From Fortiea sp. LEGE XX443 (GTDB lineage Bacteria > Cyanobacteriota > Cyanobacteriia > Cyanobacteriales > Nostocaceae): 64,000 bases of DNA. The DNA lies in assembly GCF_015206815.1 (NCBI RefSeq), contig NZ_JADEXZ010000024.1, forward strand, positions 1 to 64,000, in the 5' to 3' direction. Below, piece after piece: positions 16,738 through 24,040 of this stretch; the first letter of the stretch is position 1, and each line of letters begins with the position of its first letter. Below the pieces are notes generated by a model. That model saw only the letters and a program-made list of their open reading frames with translations, was not told where the DNA came from and did no database searches. The translations under genes and the position numbers were made by a program.

Positions 16738-18414
16738 CTAGCTTAAAGGAGTGGATTTACTCCATTGAAATTTTTGTACAAGTGTGTGAATTTGCCAATT
16801 AGGATCTGGCTCTGGATAATCGATGCGGTAGTGTCCGCCCCGGCTCTCTGTCCTAAAAGCAGCACTTTTGAGAATTAAATAAGCTACATCTAATAAATTC
16901 CGAGTTTCTGCCCACAGTCTTAATTGCCGCTCTACATCCGGTGTTTTGAACCTGACAGATTCATTAGCACGTAAAGAAAGTAAGAATTGACTCAAGGGTA
17001 AGATAGCAAAATCTTGCTGCCAAGCTTCTACAGTTGCGATCGCCTTTAATAATCCCGACTGTTCCCGACAGATACCAGCACTTTGCCAAACTAAACGCGG
17101 TAACTTCTCTCGCAATGCTTCTAACTGTACTTGCTGGATTTGCCAATCATTGACATCTATACTCAATTCGCGTAACGGCAACACTGGTATTTCTGATAGT
17201 TGTTCAACATCTGCTAGTGAAATATCCGTCATCTGTGCGCCAAATACAATACATTCTAGTAAAGAATTACTTGCCAGACGATTTGCTCCATGTACTCCAG
17301 TACTGGCGGTTTCTCCCACCGCATATAAACCAGGAATGTTCGTGCGATTCTGTAAATCTGCCACAATCCCCCCCATCCAATAATGAGCCGCCGGAGCCAC
17401 AGGAATTGGTTCATTGTAAACATCAATTCCCCAACGCTGACAAACTTTGATGATGTTGGGAAAGCGATGACGAATTTTGTCAGGGGGGATGGGGCGCATA
17501 TCTAGCCAAACATGGGCGGTAGCCAGATCGACAGCAGTCTGTTGGAGATGGCTAAAAATTGCTCTGCTAACTACATCTCGCGGTGCAAGTTCTCCCGCTG
17601 GGTGATAGTCAAAGGCAAACCGTCTCCCTCTATTATCAACTAAATGTGCGCCCTCACCTCTGACAGCCTCACTAATCAAAAAGCGATCTGCGCCTGGTTT
17701 AGTTAAGGCGGTGGGGTGAAATTGCACAAATTCCAAATCTCGCAGCATAGCACCAGCCCGCCAAGCGATCGCCACGCCATCGCCCGTACTCACGGCTGGG
17801 TTAGTAGTTTGGGCAAAAACTTGGCCACCGCCTCCAGTTGCTAAAACGATGGCTTTGGCCTTTACCCATGTAATCTCACCTTGATAAAATAGGCTAACTC
17901 CCTGACAGCGCCCTGTGTGGGGTTCTAACCACAGACTCAGTGCTAAAGCTTGTTGGATAACTTGAATATTTTTGCGGCGTAATACTTGTGCCGTTAAAGT
18001 AGTTGTGACCTCTCTACCGGTAGTGTCAGCGGCGTGGAGAACACGGTTACGAGAATGGGCAGCTTCTAAAGTCAAAGCCAAGGCTTGACCATGACGGTCA
18101 AAAGCTACACCCAAATTTACCAAAGATTGAATGCAGCTAGGGGCTTGTTGGGCAAGGAATTCCACGGCGGCGCGATCGCACAAACCTGCACCGGCTTGGA
18201 TTGTATCTTCAATGTGCAACTTAGGCGAATCTTCTGGGGCGATCGCCGCAGCAATCCCACCTTGCGCCCAATCACTGGCAGACAAAGTAACAGTTTCTTT
18301 GGTAATCAAGCCGACTTGCAAAGACTCTGGCAAACACAGCGATGTGTATAGTCCAGCCGCACCAGCACCGACTACTAAAACATCAAATTGGCGAGGAATT
18401 TCTATTTCAGACAA
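16738..18414 (-). CDS. nadB: L-aspartate oxidase NadB
   Basis: A 558-residue FAD enzyme that oxidises L-aspartate to iminoaspartate, the first step of NAD biosynthesis. The FAD-binding VLVVGAGAAGLYTSL type motif lies at about residues 12-26. Further signatures are SDWAQGGIAAA (47-57), the substrate-loop region EFVQFHPTAL (about 228-237), and HYWMGGIVADL followed by GLYAVGETASTGVHGANRL near the C-terminal end of the FAD domain. A helical C-terminal domain ends with the typical RGGHYRIDYPEPD. Length and motifs distinguish it from succinate dehydrogenase. It stands as a single gene with repeats upstream. Confidence 0.94.
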   Translation of the reverse strand: MSEIEIPRQFDVLVVGAGAAGLYTSLCLPESLQVGLITKETVTLSASDWAQGGIAAAIAPEDSPKLHIEDTIQAGAGLCDRAAVEFLAQQAPSCIQSLVNLGVAFDRHGQALALTLEAAHSRNRVLHAADTTGREVTTTLTAQVLRRKNIQVIQQALALSLWLEPHTGRCQGVSLFYQGEITWVKAKAIVLATGGGGQVFAQTTNPAVSTGDGVAIAWRAGAMLRDLEFVQFHPTALTKPGADRFLISEAVRGEGAHLVDNRGRRFAFDYHPAGELAPRDVVSRAIFSHLQQTAVDLATAHVWLDMRPIPPDKIRHRFPNIIKVCQRWGIDVYNEPIPVAPAAHYWMGGIVADLQNRTNIPGLYAVGETASTGVHGANRLASNSLLECIVFGAQMTDISLADVEQLSEIPVLPLRELSIDVNDWQIQQVQLEALREKLPRLVWQSAGICREQSGLLKAIATVEAWQQDFAILPLSQFLLSLRANESVRFKTPDVERQLRLWAETRNLLDVAYLILKSAAFRTESRGGHYRIDYPEPDPNWQIHTLVQKFQWSKSTPLS

Positions 18415-18507
18415 AGTGAGAGATGGGGAGAAATTTTTACGATATGTCCTTACAAACAGCTTTTATACTCAGAACTCAGCACTCACACTTCGACTCCTTT
18501 CGACTTC

Positions 18508-18603
18508 TCTACGAGACGCTACGCGAACGCTCAAGACAAGTCGCTCAGTGAATAACACTCAGCACTCAGCACGGGCTAAACGCCCCGCTATCGCTAACAG
18601 GAC
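18508..18603. repeat. Two dispersed palindromic repeats upstream of nadB
   Basis: An ACGAGACGCTACGCGAACGC type repeat (about 18509-18535) is followed by a segment with the palindrome GGGCTAAACGCCC (18559-18603). The second is nearly identical to 33501-33545, where it encodes the end of a kinase gene. Confidence 0.7.
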
Positions 18604-18616
18604 TTTTCTACAAGAG

Positions 18617-18642
18617 AGCCACTCCCATCTAGGGAGTGGGCT
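18617..18642 (-). terminator. Hairpin downstream of psbU
   Basis: AGCCACTCCC and GGGAGTGGGCT form a ten-pair stem with one bulge and a five-base loop, 30 bases beyond the psbU stop. No clear T run follows on the minus strand, so it may also be only a processing or stability element. Confidence 0.45.
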
Positions 18643-18671
18643 ACTGTTTTCTACATTAACGATAATTAGGC

Positions 18672-19100
18672 TTATCTGTAGATCCCGTTGTTAAAGCGAT
18701 CGTCTCCTTCGTTGAAAGCAGGTTCTAGTTCGGTAACGGTGAAGTTATCGAAATTAGCTTGCAGGAGTTGTTTTTGGCGATCGCTCAATCCTGGTAGTTC
18801 TAACACATCTTCTACCTTTTGGTAAGGAGCGTTTTTGATGATTTTCTTCGCCAAAGTCGGATACAGACCTGGGTAATTTTGGAAAGCTCGGACATTGGTA
18901 TTATTTAAATCAATTTTTTTCCCAAATTCCGTTGCTAGTTTAGCATCTGCACGGTTGCTGGATTCCACTGCTAAAACAGGGACTTGCGGCAGAGCCAGAC
19001 TGTTGATCCCAGCAGCTTGGGCTATTCCAGTTGTACCTAACCATCCCCAGCAACCAAGCAACAACGTAAATACTGTTAATAAACGCGCCAATCTTTTCAC
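18672..19100 (-). CDS. psbU: Photosystem II 12 kDa extrinsic protein PsbU
   Basis: A 142-residue lumenal protein that caps the oxygen-evolving complex of photosystem II and stabilises the manganese cluster environment. The first 30 residues are a signal peptide with a hydrophobic core and cleavage after IAQAA. The mature part has helix-hairpin-helix features: [20 protein letters not shown] followed by [20 protein letters not shown] and [13 protein letters not shown], ending [10 protein letters not shown]. This is the usual full-length form. It is a single gene with about 250 bases of upstream region and a hairpin downstream. Confidence 0.96.
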   Translation of the reverse strand: MKRLARLLTVFTLLLGCWGWLGTTGIAQAAGINSLALPQVPVLAVESSNRADAKLATEFGKKIDLNNTNVRAFQNYPGLYPTLAKKIIKNAPYQKVEDVLELPGLSDRQKQLLQANFDNFTVTELEPAFNEGDDRFNNGIYR

Positions 19101-19348
19101 GACTTTTTACCTCTTTCTATCAAACTGAATAATGGCTCTAAGCTTACAGCTGTCAACAGTTTATAATCTTTGAGCCATATTTATGACTCTCGACTCTTAA
19201 CCCTTGACTAAGAACTGATAGCTCAATCAACACACAGCAGTCATCAGAAACTAATATACAGCGTATTAATATCCACAATATTTACTGCTATTGGGTTTGA
19301 CTCAATTTACTTTTTGTTACAGAGTTCTGTTTTTTTGTACTTTTATTG

Positions 19349-19895
19349 TTATAAATGCGTTTCCTCATCAGTAGTAACCAAATCCACCCCACACTTGATA
19401 GCCGCCTCTGCTAATCGAGTATCAATCGTTGCCAAGGGCAATCCCAATCGCAGCGCCAGTTCTAAGTAATACCAATTCACGAAAATCTTGATACAAATTA
19501 ATGGTTTTTAATTCTTTCCCTCTGCTCCCTACCCCCTGCCCCCCTGCGACCTACTTGTATCAAACTTAAAGTGAAACGGTATAAGCCGCGTCATAAGCTG
19601 CTAAACTTTCCTGTCGCCCCAGTACTAAGGTTATACCCAAGGCGTTTGCATCTGTAGCCAGATCAACCCGGATTAAAAGTGACTGTAGTAAAGCAATCGC
19701 TTCTTCGGATTGTTCTTTAGTTATACGGTTACGCCGTTCAGCTACAAGCAGTACATTAGCAATCTCCAGTGACCAAATTCCCGGCACAAAAGCTTCAGCA
19801 TCCGGCATTATTGCCAATATTGCCTCAGCACTGGAGTTATTTTCATCCACCAAGCACCAGCTAATTGCTACAGAACAATCCAAAACAAACTACAT
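19349..19895 (-). pseudogene. VapC-type PIN toxin gene broken by a MITE
   Basis: The minus strand reads the PIN start DCSVAISWCLVDENN, with the catalytic aspartate, and continues to SLAAYDAAY. The frame is then interrupted by 112 foreign bases and ends at a stop. The missing C-terminal part, YLELALRLGLPLATIDTRLA and onward, lies beyond the insertion at 19349-19469 in frame with its own TAA. Removing the insertion plus one TAA copy restores AAYLEL exactly. A second lesion is present: the natural ATG at 19895 is followed at once by TAG; only a TTG at 19883 could start the rest. It lies four bases after its antitoxin gene. Confidence 0.85.
19470..19581. mobile_element. 112-bp MITE inserted in vapC
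   Basis: The ends are imperfect inverted repeats of 27 bases (20 matches) that begin TACC..TTCAC and finish TTGATACAA. The flanks are TAA at 19467-19469 and TAA at 19582-19584; the undisturbed gene has a single TAA there, so this is a target-site duplication. The interior is a pyrimidine-rich CTGCCCCC tract followed by GCGACCTACTT. It has no coding capacity, so it must have been mobilised by a transposase elsewhere. A TA-containing duplication suggests IS630/Tc1-like machinery, but this is an inference. Confidence 0.8.
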
Positions 19896-19899
19896 CTGA

Positions 19900-20211
19900 T
19901 TATCTTCGCCCTTCTTCTATCATTGAGCGGATTGACGTTTTATCTAACGCCACTTCTCGCCGTAGTTGTTTCATTCTGGCAATAGCATGACTGATCGATT
20001 TTTTTGTTGTGGGCTTTCCCCAAGCGTTACATTGGGCTTGGACTTCCTCAATTTCTGTAACTTCGGTATCAGGTAATGCCTGTATAACTACTACTACTTC
20101 AACAGAAGTATCTTTTAAATCAGTAGTTGTTTGGATTTGTAATATACCATCAGAGCCAATATGCGTTTGCCCTTGGCGTTGGCGAAGCCATCGCAAATTC
20201 ATGGTTTCCAT
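19900..20211 (-). CDS. Antitoxin of the VapBC-type pair
   Basis: A 103-residue protein that precedes the PIN gene by four bases and is read in the same direction. The N-terminal half has beta strands with TDLKDTSVEVVVVIQALPD, and the C-terminal half is helical and charged (SHAIARMKQLRREVALDKTS, then IRSMIEEGRR), as expected for a domain wrapping the toxin. It resembles small cyanobacterial antitoxins found beside PIN proteins; I do not assign a named family. METMNLRW offers two ATG starts three codons apart. With the toxin gene broken, it is an orphan antitoxin. Confidence 0.7.
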   Translation of the reverse strand: METMNLRWLRQRQGQTHIGSDGILQIQTTTDLKDTSVEVVVVIQALPDTEVTEIEEVQAQCNAWGKPTTKKSISHAIARMKQLRREVALDKTSIRSMIEEGRR

Positions 20212-20363
20212 GTCGGCATCTAATAACTCATATTTTGGAAAGTACCTTAATTATGCTTCTACTTCCTGTAAGTGTTGACTCAGCACTCTAAAGAAATATG
20301 GGTGTATGGGAAAAAAGTTTCTTTTATTCATAATCAGATGGTGCGCTCCCTGTGCTGATGCTT

Positions 20364-21143
20364 TCAAGCAGCACTAGCTGCTAACAAAAATAAGCCATCT
20401 ACCAAAATAGTGCTTAAAGCTGCGCCAGCAAAAGCATACCAGTGTTGTTGTTGGTTAAGTAAAGGTAAAATTCCGGCTGTTAGTAGTACTGATGCGAGTA
20501 CCACTGCCCAAACTTGCCCCCAAGGTGTATGGACTTGAGTTACAGCAGCTTGTAGTATAGGCGACGCACGATCAGGTTCGACTTGCATAATTTGTCGCCA
20601 ATAGGGCATTAGGTCAACTATGTAGAAATAAACATCGGTTAAGACTGTACCAAATAAGGAACCTAGATAAAACCAGTTACCAACCTTGCCCCAATTTTTA
20701 AGTAGACACCAACAAGCAAATGGTAAGCCGATCGCCTCTACTGGTAAATGCCATAAAGGTTCCCAACGCAACCAACCCCAATAAATTGCTCCTGCTAACC
20801 AACTCCAGCTAAAGCCTAAGAGCAAATCCCCCCACAAATAAGTTGCGGGACGTGACATTAAGCGAAAACTCAGCCATACCCAAAATCCTGTGATCGCTAA
20901 ACTGAGACTGGGTAGCGATCGCACAAGTGGTGCTTCGATAAATACAGGTACTGATACTAAGAATATCGCCGCCGCCAACACCAACCAAGTTTGCCGAGGC
21001 GATATTAACAATGGTAAAGATGGCGATACGGAAAGCGTAGATTCTAATTCTTCGATACCTAGCCGCCCACCATCCCTTAAGGGTAATTCCTTATTTATAG
21101 CGGTGGTAGAAGCGTTGTAACCAGACAATGTATTATTAATCAA
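20364..21143 (-). CDS. DUF3120 cyanobacterial membrane protein
   Basis: A 259-residue protein with about six membrane helices after a soluble N-terminal extension of about 45 residues. It carries the DUF3120 features: RQTWLVLAAAIFLVSVPVFI (about 50-69), WLSFRLMSRPATYLWGDL, the conserved TDVYFYIVDLMPYWRQIM region (about 169-186), and a C-terminal helix pair. The family is confined to cyanobacteria and plastids; its function is unknown, and no catalytic residues are evident. It stands alone. The N-terminal extension could be spurious if translation starts at a later codon, but no internal ATG precedes the first helix. Confidence 0.85.
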   Translation of the reverse strand: MINNTLSGYNASTTAINKELPLRDGGRLGIEELESTLSVSPSLPLLISPRQTWLVLAAAIFLVSVPVFIEAPLVRSLPSLSLAITGFWVWLSFRLMSRPATYLWGDLLLGFSWSWLAGAIYWGWLRWEPLWHLPVEAIGLPFACWCLLKNWGKVGNWFYLGSLFGTVLTDVYFYIVDLMPYWRQIMQVEPDRASPILQAAVTQVHTPWGQVWAVVLASVLLTAGILPLLNQQQHWYAFAGAALSTILVDGLFLLAASAA

Positions 21144-21743
21144 AGTTTTAATAATTGTTACTAAACTTTATTTTATTTAAGATAACATACCTCAGAATCC
21201 CCCCCAGGGGTATTTTTATTATACTGAAATTTGAGGCAGTGCTGGAGATGTCCGCAGAAAAAGACATTGGGAAATATTTCCTAAAATCTCACTGCATCTT
21301 TTTTCATGAGAAGGCAGAAGTACGAAGGCAGAAGTACGAAGGCAGAGAGCAGAAGGGAAAACCCCATAAATAAATTCAGGGGTTTCAACAAGGACACCTT
21401 TTTTCTCGCACTGCGTGTCCCCAGAAAAATCTTTTTACTTTTGTTCATAAATAAATAATGGTGCTTGAAACCCTGTGGCAGAGGGCAAAAATATATTTTA
21501 TTCCTTCTGCCTTCTGCCTCCTGCCCTCTGCCTTTCTTCGGTCATTGATAAAAGTTCTATAAAATTGGCAAAATGGCGTTGACTTATTGAAGTAGTTGTA
21601 AGAACATGGCCAGCGTCTTAAATAGTGTTGTTGATTGTAAAATTGAATTTTATTTAAGATTGAGTAGAACAAGAAGTATATAAAGCAACATTACTAGCTA
21701 AAAAATGTTCATGATCATCTGTACAATCTTAAAAAGGTAATAA
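21144..21743. other. Repeat-rich intergenic region before uppP
   Basis: This 600-base gap holds AGGCAGAAGTACGA units repeated at about 21310-21350 and the complementary CTTCTGC heptamers at 21507-21536. The two tracts are in opposite orientation and could pair as a long imperfect hairpin. The upstream end is AT-rich. A 72-codon frame across the repeats is not considered a gene. The last 20 bases carry AAAAAGGT, a reasonable ribosome binding site for uppP. Confidence 0.6.
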
Positions 21744-22568
21744 ATGGAGTTTATTCAAGCTTTTATTTTGGGTATTATTCAAGGTATTACAGAGTTTTTA
21801 CCCATCAGTAGTACAGCACATCTTCTAATTGCTACCAAAGTATTTGGTTGGAAAGAATTAGGTTCTAAAGATTTTGTTGATGCTATTCAATTTGGCAGTG
21901 TTATCGCTATTGTGGGATATTTTTGGTCACTCATTGTTAATGTTGTCAAAGGTGGAATCACTGCATTCAAAGAGAAAGACTGGCAACGTGAAGAATGGAA
22001 AATTCTTGTTGGTATTACAGTCGGAACAATACCTGCCTTAATTGTTGGCTTTTTGTTGAAAGATATTCTGCCTGAGAGTGCATTAATTATTGCCATTATG
22101 TCAATTATTATGGCAATTCTACTAGGTTTAGCTGAAAAAATTGGCACTCGCAAACGCGGTTTTGATTCATTGCAGATTCGGGATGGGATTTTAGTTGGAT
22201 TGGGACAGACACTGGCTTTGATTCCTGGCGTATCTCGTTCTGGTTCAACCTTGACAACTGCCTTATTTTTGGGATTGGAACGCGATACCGCCGCGAAATT
22301 CTCATTTTTATTAGGATTTCCCACTTTAACTATTGCCACCCTGTATAAAAGTTTGAAAATATTCAAATTATTTCAAACCCAAGCGTTACCAGATAACATT
22401 GTGGGCTTGTTAATTGTGGGAATTATTTCAACCTTTATTTTTTCCTATCTATCAATTGCTTTTTTGATCAAATACTTGCAAACCAAAAACACTTTGATTT
22501 TTGTTTGGTATAGATTGGCATTTGGCAGCGTCATTTTATTGGCGATCGCGGCAGGTTGGGAAGGATAA
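21744..22568 (+). CDS. uppP: Undecaprenyl-diphosphatase UppP (BacA)
   Basis: A 274-residue membrane enzyme that dephosphorylates undecaprenyl diphosphate to recycle the lipid carrier of peptidoglycan synthesis. Both conserved active-site regions are present: EFLPISSTAHLL (about 17-28) and PGVSRSGST (about 155-163) with the catalytic arginine. About seven to eight membrane helices follow the usual pattern. The length is normal. Resistance to bacitracin by overproduction is known for the family. It is followed after 33 bases by the radical SAM gene in the same direction, with heptamer repeats in between. Confidence 0.94.
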   Translation: MEFIQAFILGIIQGITEFLPISSTAHLLIATKVFGWKELGSKDFVDAIQFGSVIAIVGYFWSLIVNVVKGGITAFKEKDWQREEWKILVGITVGTIPALIVGFLLKDILPESALIIAIMSIIMAILLGLAEKIGTRKRGFDSLQIRDGILVGLGQTLALIPGVSRSGSTLTTALFLGLERDTAAKFSFLLGFPTLTIATLYKSLKIFKLFQTQALPDNIVGLLIVGIISTFIFSYLSIAFLIKYLQTKNTLIFVWYRLAFGSVILLAIAAGWEG

Positions 22569-22601
22569 TGTAATCAATGTATGACCAATGACTATTGACC
22601 A

Positions 22602-23942
22602 ATGACTACCATTCAGCCTGCAAAAATTACCAGGGTGCTACCAGATTCCATCGCTGCTGAGATTGGCTTTGAGGTTGGTGATGCGATCGTTGCTATTAAT
22701 GGTACACGTCCCCGCGATTTGATTGATTATCAGTTTCTCTGTGCTGATGAATTTTTAGAACTAGAGGTTTTAGACACTGCTGGTAAAACCCATAACGTCG
22801 AAATTGAAAAAGACTATGACGATGATTTAGGGCTGGAATTTGAAACTGCCTTATTTGATGCTTTAATACAGTGTAATAATCGCTGTCCGTTTTGCTTTAT
22901 TGACCAACAACCACCAGGTAAGCGCTCAAGCTTGTATTTAAAAGATGATGATTATCGTCTGAGCTTTTTGTATGGCTCCTACCTTACCTTAACCAACTTA
23001 CCAGAAAAGGAATGGCAGCGAATTGAACAAATGCGCTTGTCTCCCTTATTTGTGTCGGTTCATGCTACAGAACCCGATGTAAGAATCCGTCTGTTGAAAA
23101 ATCAACGTGCGGGACAAATTATGGAACAGCTGCGCTGGTTCCAAAAAAGACGATTGCAAATTCATGCTCAAGTTGTAGTTTGCCCTGGTATAAATGATGG
23201 CAAACATCTGGAACAAACATTACACGATTTAGCGTCATTTTATACTGGTGATGTACCTGCTGTAGCATCGGTGGCAGTCGTGCCGGTAGGTTTGACAAGG
23301 TTTCGTCCCCAAGCAGACGAACTCACATCTGTAACTCCAGAAAAAGCTCAAGAAGTAATTGTACAGGTGCGATCGCTTTCACAGCAATTTCGCCAGCAAT
23401 TCGGCTCTAATGTTGTCTGGTTAGCCGATGAATGGTTTTTAATTGCGGGTGAAGAATTACCCACAGAAGCAGAATACGAAGACTATCCGCAAATTGATAA
23501 CGGTGTTGGTTCGATTAGGTTATTTCTCAAACAATTTGTCTCGGCTGCTGCTGAATTACTCCCAGCCAAAGTTTATCCTCAAAGAAGGTTTACTTGGGTA
23601 GTCGGTAACGCTGTAGAAAAAGCCTTTCAACCGATATTGCAACGTTTAAATTCTGTTGATGGTTTAGAAGTAAATATGTGGGCTTTAGCCAGTGATTATT
23701 GGGGGCAAACTATTAGTGTCACCGGATTATTAACTGGACATGATTTACATTTAAATTTAAAAGAACAAGATTTAGGCGATGGAATTTTACTGCCAAAAGT
23801 CATGCTCAAACATGGTGAATTAGTCTTTTTAGATGATGTTAGCGTTGCAGAACTAGAGAGAAAACTAAATATCAAAATATTTCCAGTAGCAGGAGTACAA
23901 GAATTAATCAACACCTGTATTGCTGAACAAATTAAAAACTAA
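22602..23942 (+). CDS. PDZ-radical SAM protein, TIGR03279 type (DUF512)
   Basis: A 446-residue protein with an N-terminal PDZ-like domain (PDSIAAEIGFEVGDAIVAIN, residues 14-33), then a radical SAM-like cysteine set CNNRCPFC (C91, C95, C98), and a DUF512 C-terminal domain (from about 290) containing LADEWFLIAGEELP and YPQIDNGVGSIR. The family is annotated as a putative FeS oxidoreductase conserved in cyanobacteria; the substrate is unknown. A homologue of Clostridium YCII-like proteins exists outside the phylum. The spacer from uppP contains CAATGAC/TATTGAC heptamers. It is likely co-transcribed with uppP but this is not proven. Confidence 0.88.
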   Translation: MTTIQPAKITRVLPDSIAAEIGFEVGDAIVAINGTRPRDLIDYQFLCADEFLELEVLDTAGKTHNVEIEKDYDDDLGLEFETALFDALIQCNNRCPFCFIDQQPPGKRSSLYLKDDDYRLSFLYGSYLTLTNLPEKEWQRIEQMRLSPLFVSVHATEPDVRIRLLKNQRAGQIMEQLRWFQKRRLQIHAQVVVCPGINDGKHLEQTLHDLASFYTGDVPAVASVAVVPVGLTRFRPQADELTSVTPEKAQEVIVQVRSLSQQFRQQFGSNVVWLADEWFLIAGEELPTEAEYEDYPQIDNGVGSIRLFLKQFVSAAAELLPAKVYPQRRFTWVVGNAVEKAFQPILQRLNSVDGLEVNMWALASDYWGQTISVTGLLTGHDLHLNLKEQDLGDGILLPKVMLKHGELVFLDDVSVAELERKLNIKIFPVAGVQELINTCIAEQIKN

Positions 23943-24040
23943 ATATAAAAACATCAGTTGTTTTTCGGAGGTAGTTTATTGATATGCTGAATAATAACTA
24001 ATAAAGGACTGTCTAATAATAAATTAAGTGAGGGATAAAA

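Noticed and set aside
21155-21373. 72-codon frame upstream of uppP
   Set aside because: Its second half is simple AGGCAGAAGTACGA repeat and no homologous protein is recognised.
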